Assembly: GCA_038380435.1 (NCBI GenBank)
Contig: JAWZYU010000001.1
Coordinates: 12,008,001-12,072,000 of the forward strand
Direction of reading: 5' to 3'
Source: Ryuthela nishihirai
Taxonomy: Eukaryota; Arthropoda; Arachnida; Araneae; Heptathelidae
DNA: 64,000 nucleotides
This document shows, one piece after another, positions 32,997 through 46,588 of this stretch (within the stretch, counting starts at the first letter, position 1; each line of letters starts with the position of its first letter). The translations under genes were made by a program, and so were the position numbers. The notes beneath the pieces are model-generated. The model saw only the letters and a program-made list of their open reading frames with translations, had not been told where the DNA came from and made no database searches.

Positions 32997-34084
32997 GAAG
33001 CAGCGCTGGTCAAGTCTTACAAGATGGCGTCCTAATGGTAGTTACGACGCAGAAAAAATCGAAATCACCTCACTTTTTAAGACACTTTTTTATTATTTTA
33101 TAACTTAGTTTCAATCTTTAAATCCATTTTATTACTCACTATACATACACGAATTGCTGTGCCAAGAATTTTAAGTTTAAATTGAGAAGTTTACATTAAT
33201 TACAAAAAATACAAGATATCAAATATTCATTGTGGATGCCACTGTGTTTCCCAAGCGAGTAATACCACGAAATGTGCACGTGTGTGTACGTATATATATA
33301 TCTGTCCTCTATTGCAATTGCCCTTATTATAAATACTAAAGACCAAAGTGTTTCAATTTTCAGATCTCTTATTGCAGTTTACATCTATTCCAGCTACTGT
33401 GACGTTGCCTTCAGGTTCATATCGCTCTTTCAGTATCACTTACTTTGAGCTCCCTTTAACAACACCTTGTAATGACAGCGCAAAATGATCATTAGATTTC
33501 CGAATGAGTGTTTTAAAATTATCTAGTTAACGTTTTCAACTGTTTTGCAAATTCTTGTCCCGTTTGTCCAAAACATCGCTTTGATTCCTTAGAGATTAAT
33601 ATCAGATGATAATGTTTATGTTTTACTTAATTATAACAAAGTTAAGCGAAAAGCTTTTTCGACGCCAAACAAAAAAGTAACGAATTTAATGCTCCTGGTA
33701 TCTCTAGAGATTGATTAAAGCATTTCCACAAGTTTCGGAATGATGTTTTCAGGAGTCATCATTTATAACAAGAAATTAATTAACCGAATGCGCCAAACGA
33801 AAATGCTTTTGATGTCTTGATAAAATCCATATGAATACAGTCCGCCTAGGGGTAAAAGTTTTGGGATACCTACTGGGAGAGATGAGAATTGCATTTATCA
33901 CAGAGAAGTTCGTAGTTGCATTTAATCCATCAAAGTCTGATCAGATATTTAAGAGAGCCACAGATCATTATTGTTGATATCAAGAGTCAAAGGAAGATGT
34001 CCAAAATGGGCATTTAAACAAGAGGTTTTAAACTGATAATCCTTAGTTAAAAATGCGAACTGTTTCCTGAGCCACTTCGGTCAT
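32997..34084. other. Stretch without recognisable gene
   Basis: AT-rich DNA with no domain or shared repeat seen. Confidence 0.5.
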
Positions 34085-35790
34085 GCTAGCCTGATGAAAC
34101 AGTTTCGATAACACTCAGCGGAAACAGTTTCGATGAGACTCGGCTAAACAGTTTCAGTGAGGCCCAGCGGAAACAGTTTCGATGAGACCCAGTGGAAACA
34201 GTTTCGATGATACTCAGCTGAAACAATTTCGATGAGATTCTTCTGAAACAATTTCGATGAGACTCGGCTAAACAGTTTCAGTGAGGCCCAGCTGAAACAG
34301 TTTCGATGAGACCCAGTGGAAACAGTTTCGATGATACTCAGGGGAAACAATTTCGATGAGATTCAGTGGAAATAGTTTCGATGAGATTCAGCGGAAACAG
34401 TTTTGATGATACTCAGCTGACACAGTTTCGATGATACTCAGCTGAAACAGTGTCGATGAAATTCAGGGGAAACAATTTCGATGAGATTCAATGGAAACTA
34501 TTTCGATGAGATTCAGCGGAAACAGTTTTGATGAGATCCAGTGGAAACAGTTTCGATGATACTCAGCTGAAACAGTTTCGATGAAATTCAGGGGAAACAA
34601 TTTCGATGAAATTCAGTGGAAACAATTTCGATGAGATTCAGCGGAAACAGTTTCGATGAGATTCAGCGAAAACAGTTTCGATGAGACCCAGCGGAAACAG
34701 TTTCGATGAGATTCAGCGGAAACAGTTTCGATGATACTCTGCTGAAACAGTTTCGATGAGATTCAGCGGAAACAATTTCGATGAGATTCAGCGGAAATAG
34801 TTTCGATGAGATGCAGCGGAAACAGTTTTGATGAGAGCCAGTGGAAACAGTTTCGATGATACTCAGCTGAAACAGTTTCGATGAAATTCAGGGGAAACAA
34901 TTTCGATGAGATTCAATGGAAACAATTTCGATGAGATTCAGCGGAAACAGTTTCGATGAGACCCAGCGGAAATAGTTTCGATGATACTCAGCTGAAACAG
35001 TTTCGATGAGATTCAGCGGAAACAATTTCGATGAGATTCAGCGGAAATAGTTTCGATGAGATTCAGCGGAAACAGTTTTGATGATACTCAGCTGACACAG
35101 TTTCGATGATACTCAGCTGAAACAGTTTCGATGAAATTCAGGGGAAACAATTTCGATGAGATTCAATGGAAACAATTTCGATGAGATTCAGCGAAAACAG
35201 TTTTGATGAGACCCAGTGGAAACAGTTTCGATGATACTCAGCTGAAACAGTTTCGATGAAATTCAGGGGAAACAATTTCGATGAAATTCAGTGGAAACAA
35301 TTTCGATGAGATTCAGCGGAAACAGTTTCGATGAGATTCAGCGGAAACAGTTTCGATGAGATTCAGCGGAAACAGTTTCGATGAGATTCAGCGGAAACAA
35401 TTTCGATGAGATTCAGCGGAAATAGTTTCGATGAGATGCAGCGGAAACAGTTTTGATGAGAGCCAGTGGAAACAGTTTTGATGATACTCAGCTGACACAG
35501 TTTCGATGATACTCAGCTGAAACAGTTTCGATGAAATTCAGGGGAAACAATTTCGATGAGATTCAATGTAAACAATTTCGATGAGATTCAATGTAAACAA
35601 TTTCGATGAGATTCAGCGGAAACAATTTCGATGAGATTCAGCGTAAATAGTTTCGATGAGATTCAGCGGAAACAATTGCGATGAGATTCAGCGGAAATAG
35701 TTTCGATGAGATTCAATGGAAATAGTTCCGATGAGATTCAATGGAAACAATTTCGATGAGATTCAGCGGAAGCAATTTCGATGAGACCCA
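34085..35790. repeat. 25-bp satellite array
   Basis: About 68 tandem units of GAAACAGTTTCGATGAGATT plus CAGCG fill 1.7 kb. Common variants have GATACTCAGCTG, GACCCAGTGG, AAATTCAGGG and AATAGTTTC. Variants recur in the same order in several places (for example after TCAGCTGACACAG), indicating higher-order blocks. Because 25 is not a multiple of three, no protein repeat is encoded. Confidence 0.95.
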
Positions 35791-38600
35791 ACTGAGGTTG
35801 ATTCCTTAGAAAGACTACGCCCGAAGTGATTAAGTGGCGCAAGAAAAGATTAGTCCGAAAGCTTTACATTGATGCCATTTAAATACAGCTTCCGTCTAAT
35901 TTAGTTATTGTATTGAAAGCCAGATTTTAATAACTTAAGAATTTGCAACGAAAACTGGAGGAAAATAAGCACTTAAAGTAAGCATCCGCTCCCAGCTATC
36001 GAAAGCATTTTGACTTCATAGCATATCTAAGACGGGTATAGAGAGCAGCCATGGAGTCGCTTCACATGCATCATTTGACTCTTTGCAGCCTGAAATCGCC
36101 GTTTCGTTTCGCAACCAACGACGTGCACTGATACTTCATTTTACGGTCTGAGCTCGATTCTAAAAATCGTGATGGACACAGATTTTTCAAATTTTAGATA
36201 AGATATTCAGGTATAAAGAATTTGGGCGTTATTAAATTTCTTTTGCTGAGTTTCCTATTCAAAATGTGTAACAATAGAAATTACATGATTTAAATATGCT
36301 GCTTTTATTGTGTAGTTTCTCTTTGATTTTATTGGCTCTAGGATTGTGTTTCGCAGAATTCGAAAGAAAGGGATTGTTATTGTGATTATGTTTTGAGCAG
36401 TGCCTTCTATCATCTTATTGCAGACTCAAAGGACAAAAGATTGTCTGAGGAGGACCTATCTATATATAGGTTCTAATCCCAAATAAAAAGTGGATCTTTT
36501 ATTTCTGCTGAGGTCTCGCTTTTCGCACTAGGTTTTCTTCATGGAGTATCATCATTCAGAGGCTGTAATATTTACTGGTAAATGGGCTGATACCTGAGAA
36601 GTACTTTCATTTTCTTACATTTTAATCTAACTGGATATTCTTAGTTCTGCACTTGGTTTTCCACTTGGTCGTAGCTTTCTACTATCAAACTATAAATTAA
36701 ATATCATGAAATATTTAACATTCCTCAAGATTAAAGAATGTTAAAATTGGAAGCTTTCGCATTCTTATGTTCGCACAGCGCGTTCCATTATGAGAATAGG
36801 TAAAGAGGCGTCTTCATTTAAATAGGCTTCTTCGCAATATAGATAGTCTTACCGAGAAGGGGCAATTACAGGCAGAAAAATCTTCCGAGTAGCGAGGGCC
36901 ATTTGGTTACCTAAAAATACAGGACCCAGAACTCTTGATGTGCTAACCTGTCTACTAAACATGAAATATTTTTTAGAAAATGGGAATTGTTTTGAAAGAT
37001 TCGTAACACTTTCCAGTGCAAAAGTTTCGTCTCTGTCACAAGGCTTCTCTATGCCATATAATGCAGATCCTGACAGATCTTTGCTGTTAACGATTGATTA
37101 AATCCTTCGCTCCAAAGAAGAATTTCGAAATTTACTGCTGCGTTCCAGGTTATTTTTCTCGTTTTTCCAATCTGAAAGTGAAAAGAAATATCCCCAAAGT
37201 AAATAGTCAGGGAAATAAAATTTCTTAACATCAAATATAACAATAATAATAAAGGAAAATTAGGAAATTTCTCTGTTAAAAACTAATATGAATTTGTGGA
37301 TATAAATCATCTGTTTTACTTCGCGCTTCTTGGAAATCTGTGCATTTTTAATTCTGCACAATATTCAGTGAACACTGAAGATTAAGCCAGGACGGTTATC
37401 AGAGGGAGCTGAAGTTACTCTTTTCGGGATGCTATTACCCTATTTACCTTTTTTTTCGGATTTTTCATTTCTTATTTTGCAGTTTTTAAATTGACGCTAT
37501 TCTGCATACACTAAAATACGATTTTCAGAAAACATTTTACTTTATATTTAAAACTACTTTTTTATACGAAAAATAAATATAGATATTTTTCTCTATATAA
37601 ATGTAAGTCGCAGAGTCATAGTAATAGGACTTCAATGAAAACGTTTCAAAACTATATTACACTAGATTTGACGCCAAGTGTTAAAATATCTGCTGAGATG
37701 CCTTCGCACCTTTTCACAAAATGGTTTCACAGCCTCTTCTGATTTTGTTTCTCATGCAAATGCCACATCTCTTTCGAGGTCGCTTTTTTCCCTTCATAGG
37801 AGGAATTGGAAACGTTTCGTGACCTTCGGAGGTCAGCTAACTAAGTTTTCAAAAAACAATATTTGTCAAGAATTTGGCTGCATAGGTTCATGAGGGATTC
37901 AAGATAAGATTCATTATTTTTCTCAGTTGAGTTACACAGAAGGTAGTTGTTCAAAACCATGTGCAGTTTGATGTGAATAAGAATCTTTTTAAACAGGGCC
38001 AATAACAACGCCATCCATTAATATAGAAAGAAGAAAGTTTGTTTCAGTGTTTGTTTTTTGTGTGTTTACCTGTTTATGCATTCTGTCCCCAGAAGAGCTA
38101 AAGACACCAAACTTTGCATGGACGTTCCCTTCACTCAGGGGAAGAATATAGACTGCGTGCGAACCCGATGGGGTCAACTGAAACTGGGGTGGGCGGGTTT
38201 GAATTTCTCGAAACCCCCATAGACTTAACATTAGTGGTCAAAAATGCGTGAGTTGGTCAAAAATCACGTAAGGAGTGCCATCTATTCTCTTCCTTTTTAA
38301 AGGAAGTCTGAAATTCTCTAAAGTTGCAGAAATTATACTGGGGGGGGGGAGGGGAGAATCCATTGTAATGAGTTTTATGACAAATGAAAGCTTGTGACAT
38401 GGGGAAAAGCATCCGTAACCGCAAAGAGGTGATGTAACATTTGGTTCGTTTGTACTCCTTAGACTTTTGTATTTTGTAGGTGTTTGGCAGTTTAGTGTTC
38501 TTGAAAAGTTGTGTTCCTTCCTCGTAAGTTTCGTGCCTCTATTTGACACACTTCAGGCATTGTACTTTAGTCTTATTTCGTCGTATTTATTGTTAAGATC
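35791..38600. other. Stretch without recognisable gene
   Basis: No repeat shared with the rest of the window was seen. A minus-strand frame at 37989-38231 (80 aa, with GSHAVYILPLSEGNVHAKFG) reads smoothly and may be part of a dispersed repeat, but its family was not recognised. A G run lies at 38340-38350. Confidence 0.4.
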
Positions 38601-38670
38601 ACCAAAAACAAGTTAATGTTAACAACATGTTATGATCACCTAAAATCAAGATGGCAACCTCGCTAAAAAA

Positions 38671-39340
38671 ATGCAGCTCTCGCTAGCAAAGCATCAAGCT
38701 CGCCAGTGGGTAGAAGCAGCCTTCCAAGATCGACCCCCCCCTACCCCTAGCACTGGTTTGTCGCCTTCGGACGACGATCTGTTGGCGCCAGACTCTAAAT
38801 GTGTTGAAACTGTTTTCAAATCCCAAGACTGTTCATTACTCACTGAAGCAGTTACTTCTGCTGTTCTGCAAGAAATGAAAAGAACAGTTGAGTTTTCTAC
38901 TTTGAAAAGAACTGTTGAGTTTCTTAATGGGAAAGCTGTACATGAGCTAAGGAATAAACTAAGAGAGAAAGATGCAGTAATAAATGAACTAGGTTCTGAG
39001 ATTTCTTTAAAATGCAATGAAACTTGAACTTGAAGAGTATCAACGCAGAAACTCGATCAGGATTTTTTGCAGTGGAAGAAATAGATATACCAACTGATGA
39101 CCTTGCCATTAAATTTTTCAATGAAAAATTAAACATCGATATTTCCATAAATGAAATTGACTGCAGTCATCGAGTCGGGATTGGTCGGAACGGCAAGCCC
39201 TGACCGATCATTGCAAAATTCTGTTCTTATGGGAAAAGAAATGCTGTTTTCAGTGCTAAAAGTAAACTTAAAGACAGTGGAATCTCTATTCATGAGATCT
39301 AACTTCAGAAAGACTTCTTCTTTTGGTTATTGATGAATTT
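38671..39340 (+). pseudogene. LINE ORF1 (coiled coil and RRM-like)
   Basis: The first part is open for 118 aa, with a polar N-terminus (DRPPPTPSTGLSPSDDD) and a coiled coil (VHELRNKLREKDAVINELGS). After a frameshift it reads LELEEYQRRNSIRIF, IKFFNEKLNIDISINEIDCS and HRVGIGRNGKP, then KDSGISIHE. The pattern EYQRRNxIRIF...HRVG is typical of LINE ORF1 nucleic-acid-binding proteins. No zinc finger was seen at this N-terminus, unlike the minus-strand LINE at 26680-31080. It is inactive through frameshifts and stops. Confidence 0.75.
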
Positions 39341-39839
39341 GGTGAGTGCAATTTGGGAATTAATACGGATCAACAGTGGTAAAAATGGAAAACGGTAACA
39401 AGCGCTTTATTAAATCGAAGAATGAGTTAAATGAACTTTAAAATTAGTTTTGAAAAATTTCTTTGTGTACTTGAATACTTATATGAGTTTTTACCCATGT
39501 TTATATGTATATTTTTGTAATCTGTAACACACTTTACACAATTCTCTCTCTCAAAACTTCTATTGTTGTTAAACTGCACATATTTTGTCGTTTTTAAAGT
39601 AAAAACTCTCCTGCTACGAGTACTTTTACGACTTTTAGAAACCCATTCCTTTTATTTATCTCTTTTTAATATTTTTATTATTTATAAACCACATCCTTTT
39701 ATTTATATATTTTTATTATTCTATATTCCTTTTCCATTTGTACATTTTTATAACTTCAGTCCCTATCAACCGCTAACAAACATTTTTTTCTTAACTTTTC
39801 CCAACTCTCTCAGATATATTTATTCCCCAAGATCACTGT

Positions 39840-42470
39840 TGGTTAAACCTTTGTTAACTCAGTATTCGTTCTCTTATATCTAAACACTCCTATCTACTGA
39901 GTTCTGATATTTTGAAATTTGATATAATTTCTCTTACAGAGACATGGCTCAATATCTCCCTTACAGATGATCTTTTTGAATCGAAGGATATAAATTATTT
40001 CGCATCGACAGATCTAATGGGACAGGAGGAGGACTTGCATTATATGTGAAGGAAACATTTAATGTCGAAGTAATGCCTATTCCTTCTTGCTCTTCTTTCG
40101 AAGATCTGTGGATCAAAATCTCCCCTACCAATAAACAAAACCCTGCTCTTATTATCGGCACACTTTGACGACCTCCGAACAGCAATATTGAAGATTTTAT
40201 TAATTCATTGTACTCAGTACTTGAAAGTTTCCATGGAACATTACTTCCATTCTTATGGGAGACATTTAATACCGATATTATAAAACATAATTCTACATTT
40301 TCCAAGCTTGAAATCTGCCTAAAAACATTCGGACATATTCGTTTAAACAAATTGCTCACTCGCATTACTGATCACAGTGAATCTCTCATTGATATGATTT
40401 TCCCCAAGAGACCTACACTTCACAAACATACACTTACTCTCTTCGAAAACATTAGTGATCATTTTATTATTAGCACATCTGTATTGAATTTTTCACCTCG
40501 TGCACCTAAAGTTTTAATTTCAAAAAGATCCTTTAAAAATTTCAACAATGATGAGTTTTTTGAGTTTGCAAAATATCTTCCTTTCCACAAGAGCATTTCC
40601 AAATGCACAACTCCTACCTCAAAAGCACAACATCTGTCCTGTTTAATCCATTTTGCACTTGGCACCTATGCTCCTTATAAAGCTTTCAGAGTTCGTCCTT
40701 CTCGAAAGCCTTGGATTACAAAAGAGTTTCTCGAAATGATCTCATTAAAAAATAAACACTTTAAGAACCCTAATCACCCACATACGTTGGAGAACTATAG
40801 AACTTCCCGTAATCTGGTCAACAGCAGTATTAAAAATGCCAAGCGTTTGTATTTTCTTAATCGACTTTCGGTTATTAATCCAAATCGTGATCAAATATTT
40901 CGAATTTTTGATTCTATTACCAGTAAATTAAGAAATCAAACCAAAATTAATAAGATCGTTTACAATGACAATTCCTTCTATGATCCTAAAGAAATTGCTA
41001 ATGTTTTGAATAATGTATTCTATAAATCCTGCACTTCTACAAAAAATTATGCAAACACAAATGAGTCATTATCTTATTCCGATAAATCATATAATAATCT
41101 GGAAACCTTTAAGCTCAAAAATGTTACCGAAATCGAAGTTCTTAAGCTTATAAATTCGCTAAAAACAACTCGCAGTGTCGGGCTAGATGGAATCCCTGTC
41201 TTTATTCTAAAAATTCTTTCCCTAATAATTTCTGCATCCCTTTGTGATGTAATTAATTGCTCATTTAACTCCAATGAATTACCAATTCCATGGAAAGAAG
41301 CCATCATCTCACCTATACTTAAAATTTCAAATCCTTCTAATCCTCTGGATTATCGACCAATTTCAGTCACATGTGCTTTAAACTAAATTTTAGAAAATGT
41401 CGTCGAGAGACAATTATCGACTTTTGTTGAAAAATATAGTTTATTTTCGTGCAGACATTCGGATTTAGGATAAAACGGTCAACTGAAACTCTCATGACAC
41501 TTCTTGTTAATTAATGGAGATTGGCTTTAGACAGCAAAGTGGAAACGGTTGTGGGACTGGTTTCCCTTGACATCTCAAAAGCATCGGATTCAGTTGAACA
41601 CAAACGTATCTTGCAAAAATTTTAGTCTATCGTACTCAGCTCCTTCCTGGTTTAAAATTATCTCAAGACCGTGTTATTCGAACTAAATTAAGCACTGATG
41701 AGATCTCTACGCCTCTTAAAATCAATCGGAGAGTACAGTCGCTCAAAAAAGTATCCGAACACTATGGTTGATTACAGAATTAAAAAAAATATCTGGCAAC
41801 GATTTTTTTAGAAATCAGTGATCTGGTAACCTTCGTGTCACGTGACACGAAGTTTGCCAGATCACTAACTTCTAAAAAAATCGTTGCCAGATATTTTTTT
41901 CTGAATTCTGTAATCAACCATAGTGTTCGGATACTTTTTTAATATATGTAATGCGTATGAATATATAATGCAATGAATATGGAGCGTGTGCAGTTACCGT
42001 TCACAGCAAACTGGAGCGGTTGCGGTTAATGTTCACAGCACATTGGATCGTGTGAGCTCGCAAAGACCTGGATCGCGTGAACTCGCAAAGACCTGGATCG
42101 TGTGGGCCCACTCACGGAAATATTGAGCGTGTGCAGTTACCGTTCACAGCAAACTGGAGCGTGTGCAGTAACTTCACACGCTCCAGTTTGCTGTGAACGG
42201 TAACTGGAGCGTGTACAGTTGCTGTACACGCTCCAGATATTTTTCCTGAATTCTGTAATCAACCATAGTGTTCGGATACTTTTTTGAGCGACTGTACCTC
42301 ACCATTTTTAACCCAGTTATCTTTAACCATTTCGTTAATGATCTTCCAGAATCCTCTACTGACTGCAACATTTTCATGTATGCAGACGATTGTCTTGTTT
42401 CTTTTACCTCAAGTTCCTTCACTTCTCTAAAACAAACACAATTTTTTTATCTGCAAGTATTTTTAAAATA
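39840..42470 (+). pseudogene. LINE ORF2 (endonuclease-reverse transcriptase), broken
   Basis: The endonuclease start reads LKFDIISLTETWLN and RSNGTGGGLALYVKE, in two frames. A 392-aa open stretch (40208-41386) then covers DHSESLIDMIF and SDHFIISTSVLNF (SDH motif), RPSRKPWITKEFLEMI and SVGLDGIPVFILK, up to LDYRPISVT, where a stop lies. Degraded VSLDISKA..SVEHK follows. After the MITE, HFVNDLPESS and MYADDCLVSF keep the catalytic YADD (42379-42390). The GDFN motif region appears deleted. This is the longest open frame in the window but is clearly transposon-derived. Confidence 0.88.
41736..42294. mobile_element. MITE-1, long form
   Basis: TA-flanked, 559 bp, with standard ends. Left palindrome, then a block containing GGATCGTGTGAGCTCGCAAA, then the GGAGCGTGTGCAG palindrome. 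Its insertion splits the reverse transcriptase just before the YADD box, and a little LINE sequence (the PQG region) appears to be missing. Confidence 0.88.
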
Positions 42471-42590
42471 AATATTCGAAATGGATTTCCAACCTGATCC
42501 AGCGTCTGCTGCCTCAATATCTGAGTTAATCAAAAAAATTTTTTTTTCTTTTTTTTTTCTTTTTTTTCTTTTTTTTTTTGAAAATCAGAA

Positions 42591-44915
42591 TCCTCTTCAT
42601 CGCAGGAATCAATATTCATGAATGGGTCCATAACTTAATTTAACGTATTTTCCTATCAAACAAAGAGAAAGAAAATTTTACATTTTACAACAGAGAAACA
42701 AAAAACACGAATTTTTCGAAACTTTTATTCAGAGTCATTATTGAGACAATTAGCGTCATCTATGAATGAAAGTGGAAAATGAGTTTCTCGTCCTCCCAGG
42801 CGCCATTCTTCATAGGATCACACTCTACCACTTTCGGAAGTAGATTGTAAATGATAGAAAAATGGGGACTATGAACACACATCGCTGGGTTCTTAAGCAA
42901 AAGTGAAAAGGATGTATGCATGCATTTAGGTCTCTGGAACTGAAACGCGTAAGGAGAAATATTAATGCAATGAATGGACTCTCATACTGTAGGTCGAAAC
43001 ATATATGGGGTCTTGAGAGACTTGAAACGGCATCGGGAACATCTTAAGCATCATTGCTCGAGACAACTCACCTCGCTCATTCGCCCATCGCACTTCATCG
43101 CAACTACAATTCGAATCTCGACATAGAAATTTACATTCAGGTAACTTATAAGCTAATCCATCACTTTTTATGTCAGACGAAGTCCTATTTGTTGCGAGAC
43201 CGATAACAGCTTGCATATTATCTTTTAGAGTGTTTCATTTTTGTATGTCAACGTGTTCATTATAACTAACATGTTCGCATTATCAGTCTGTCAAATGTAG
43301 TAAATATAAATGTCTCGAATTTATTTTTGTCGCCAACTGTATTTTCTATCAAGCGCTATTTAGCATCGTATAATCTAATGAATTTTTAAGGGGAAATCAT
43401 TTTGCTTTATAACATTCTTTTTTCTGTTTAAGCAGTTTTCAATCTTATAAGCATTGTAATCATGCCAATGTAGTGTACTTTTCAAAATATTTAAAATTTA
43501 ATGTACGAACTTGAAATGTTAATGAACTCATGTATCTTCATCCTAGTGTGCACATAAATTTTCCTATTATTTGGGGTAATGGCGATGGAAAAAAGTTTGA
43601 GAAATGCCGATTTCTATCATTTTCCCATAAACCCGATTAATAATTGATAAGACGAAATGTTTATAAAAATATTTATTAATATTTTAAAGTAAGTGTCATA
43701 TATTAAGCAATTTGTTGCAAAGAGTTTTCTCATTTCAAGCTTCTGGTATCAGAAAGTGAAACAAGATCAAATTTCATTGAATGTCCTACTAAAATAGCAT
43801 TATTTTTCGTAAATGTTTTTATATGTCAAGAAACAGTTGAATAGAGGGAACAGTCTTCAGTTATATTTAATCTTAATGAAGCTCCATGGAGACAAGGATT
43901 TTAGATTAACGTTTAAACTGAAGCGGAATCATATTTAAGCTTACAGTTCCTAAGACAGTTGCGAAATCTCCAAAAACTTCACTTGAAAAACTGATGTTTC
44001 TTTTGAAACAGAATTTTTTTCATACCAGCGAAATGAAAATATTTTCAAATCCATGAATGACTCTTCATCCGATGAGGCAAAAAAGAACTTCATGTGAACA
44101 AGGAGGCCATTGGATTTTAGTCCGCTCTCTTTATCTCTCGATAATTCTCAAATGCTCCTTCGCTGTGATATTCCCTCGAATGGATGAAGCCATATCTCCT
44201 GAGATATTCCCGTGGCCCGATATGCTCTAATGCATTGTTCTTCGGATGAAGGAAGAGATAAAGACGAAAGAAGAGAAAAGTCGATCCTCAGCATCTTTTT
44301 ATGGCGACAGATGATGACGTGCAGATTAGAGCTTTGCGCTGAAGGTAAGCACTTGATACGAAACAGATTCAGATGGATGCGAATGAAAGGGAATTTCTTT
44401 TCCCTCATTCTCTGATTTGTTTCCATGAAATGCCTTTATTTTTCTTCCTTTGTTCACTCTAACGACATCGGCCTCAGGTATCCTTTTCCGTTCCTCAAAA
44501 CACAGAATCAAATGATCAGACATTAGAGCCGTGATTTGCAAATGGCTGCTTGGAAAGATTTCCCTCTTCATCCACTGAAGCGACTCCGAATATCCTCACA
44601 TCGCTGCCAGGTAAAGAGAGCTATTGCAATGAGTTGAGGAGGAATGTGCTAACAGATCTTTCCTAATGAAAACCTCTCCAGATGATTAAATAGATCGAAG
44701 AGAAATATTCTTCGCATAAATTCACTTCCAGTTCTCTTCACATGATTCAGGTTCAAAATGTTTCCTTTAATCCTAACATTAAGGTAGCAAATGTTGAGGG
44801 AAATATCTTGCGTTTCAATACCAAAACAAAATACTAAATCAGGATCTAGAAAATATTATCGGTGGTGGTTGTGGTGGTGTGTGGGAGGGAAAGGATATGA
44901 CAGCGTCGGGGGCGT
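42591..44915. other. Stretch without recognised gene; two weak exon-like signals
   Basis: A minus-strand frame near 43072-43216 (containing CKFLCRDSNCSCDEVRWANE) ends at a consensus donor GAG|GTGAGT (GT complement at 43070-43071). On the plus strand a GCTGAAG|GTAAGC donor occurs near 44346. Neither has a convincing acceptor or recognised domain. The rest is AT-rich without shared repeats. Confidence 0.3.
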
Positions 44916-46588
44916 AGCTATGGAGGGGGGGATGGGGGAAGATCCTCTCCCCCGAAGGAAATCGGAGTTGGCAAAATTCGAAATGACTTGGTAAAAATTC
45001 AGATGAGATGTAAATATTGGGATTTTGTTTTTGTAAAATTATGGCGAGTTGTCAAAATCTAACGGAGTTAGCCAAATCGAGGCAACTTGCCAAAATCTTG
45101 AGGAGCTTCCGTCGCTGGGTTTTCTTGTAAATTCATAATCTCACCTGAATATTATCAAGTGGCTTCGAATTTTAGCCAACTCCCCTGGATTTTGCCAAAT
45201 TGCATCAATTTTGCCAACTCCCCTTAATTTTACAAACACAATCCCAATTTTTGAAACTCACCTAGATTTTACGGCTTCGAATTTTGCCTCGATTTTTTCC
45301 ATTCTCCAAGATTTTTGTCAAGTTGCCCCGATTTTGACAACTCCCCTAGATTTTACCAAGTAGCTTCGATATTCCAACTGCCCTAGATTTTACCAAGTAG
45401 CTTCGATATTCCAACTGCCCCAAATTTCACCAAGTAGCTTCGATATTCCAACTCCCCTAGATTTTACCAAGTAGCTTCGATATTCCAACTGCCCTAGATT
45501 TTACCAAGTAGCTTCGATATTCCAACTGCCCTAGATTTTACCAAGTAGCTTCGATATTCCAACTGCCCTAGATTTTACCAAGTAGCTTCGATATTCCAAC
45601 TCCCCTAGATTTTACCAAGTAGCTTCGATATTCCAACTCCCCTAGATTTTACCAAGTAGCTTCGATATTCCAACTGCCCCAAATTTCACCAAGTAGCTTC
45701 GATATTCCAACTGCCCTAGATTTTACCAAGTAGCTTCGATATTCCAACTTTGTAGAATTTGCAAAATTCGAAGCCACTTGGTAAAATTTAGGTGAGATGT
45801 AAAAATTTGAATTTTTTTGTAAAATTAAGGAGAGTTGGCGAAATTCGAAGTGACATGGGAAAATTCAGATGAGATGTAGAAATTAGAATTTTTTTCTGTT
45901 AAATTATGACAAGTTGACAAAATCTAGGAGAGTTGGAAAAGTTGGGATAGTTTTTGTGGAATTAAGGAGACTTGGCAAAATCGAGGGGAGTTGCGAAATT
46001 CGAAGCCACTCGATAAAATATAGACAAGTGGGAAAATTGGGGGGGGGGGGGGGGTTTGTGAAATTAAGGAGAGTTGACAGAATCGAGACAATTTGTAAAA
46101 TCTAGGGAAGTTGGCCAAATTTAAACAACAAAATTCGAAGTGACTTGGTAAAATGCAGTAGAGTTGTAACAATTGGTATTGTTTTTGTGAACTTAAGGAG
46201 AGGTGGCAAAATGGAGACACATGACAAAATCTAGGGGAGTTGGCCAAATGCAGGTGAGTTGTGAAAATTGGATTGGTTTTATGAAATTAAGGAGAGTTGA
46301 GGAAATTGGCGAAACTTTGTAAAAGCATGTATAGTTTGTGAAATTCAAAGTGATCTGGTAAAATTAAGGATGTAAAAATGAGCATTTTTTTTGTGAAATT
46401 TTGGCGAGGTTGCTTCATGCCGAGAAAGGTTTGAGAAGATCCAACGCCACTCCCCCCTCTTCAACTGAACGAAAGTCTGGTACTAATTTCCAGTTGGCAA
46501 AATTTGATATTCGAGTTGGAAAATTTCGGATCTCTTTCCCCCCCCCCCCAACCGTAGTCCCTTCGCCACGCCCTGGTCTGGGTGGATG
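44916..46588. mobile_element. hAT-like minisatellite element, second copy with inverted core
   Basis: The left end GGGGGCGTAGCTATGGAGGG and right end CCGTAGTCCCTTCGCCACGC correspond to those of the element at 31350. The interior again has GAGTTGGCAAAATTCGAA-type units, but between about 45120 and 45760 they run in the opposite orientation. That core includes about ten 37-bp units of AGATTTTACCAAGTAGCTTC plus GATATTCCAACTGCCCT. No clear 8-bp duplication remains. The first terminal bases are mutated. Confidence 0.75.
45345..45752. repeat. 37-bp minisatellite within the hAT-like element
   Basis: About eleven units of CTAGATTTTACCAAGTAGCTTCGATATTCCAACTGCC-type sequence are nearly identical, two of them with CAAATTTCACC in place of TAGATTTTACC. 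This is far more uniform than the surrounding degenerate array, which implies recent expansion. Confidence 0.92.

Larger units (their letters stand above)
38600..42590 (+). mobile_element. CR1/Jockey-type LINE, plus strand, decayed
   Basis: ORF1 lies at 38671-39340. ORF2 endonuclease is at 39840-40500, reverse transcriptase runs from about 40690 to 41385, and further pieces reach 42470. A T/A-rich tail region follows at 42530-42585. A MITE-1 (41736-42294) sits within the reverse transcriptase. Boundaries are estimates. Confidence 0.85.

Noticed and set aside
34144..34350. 68-aa minus-strand frame within the 25-bp satellite
   Set aside because: The repeat length is not a multiple of three and the frame is confined to a few units.
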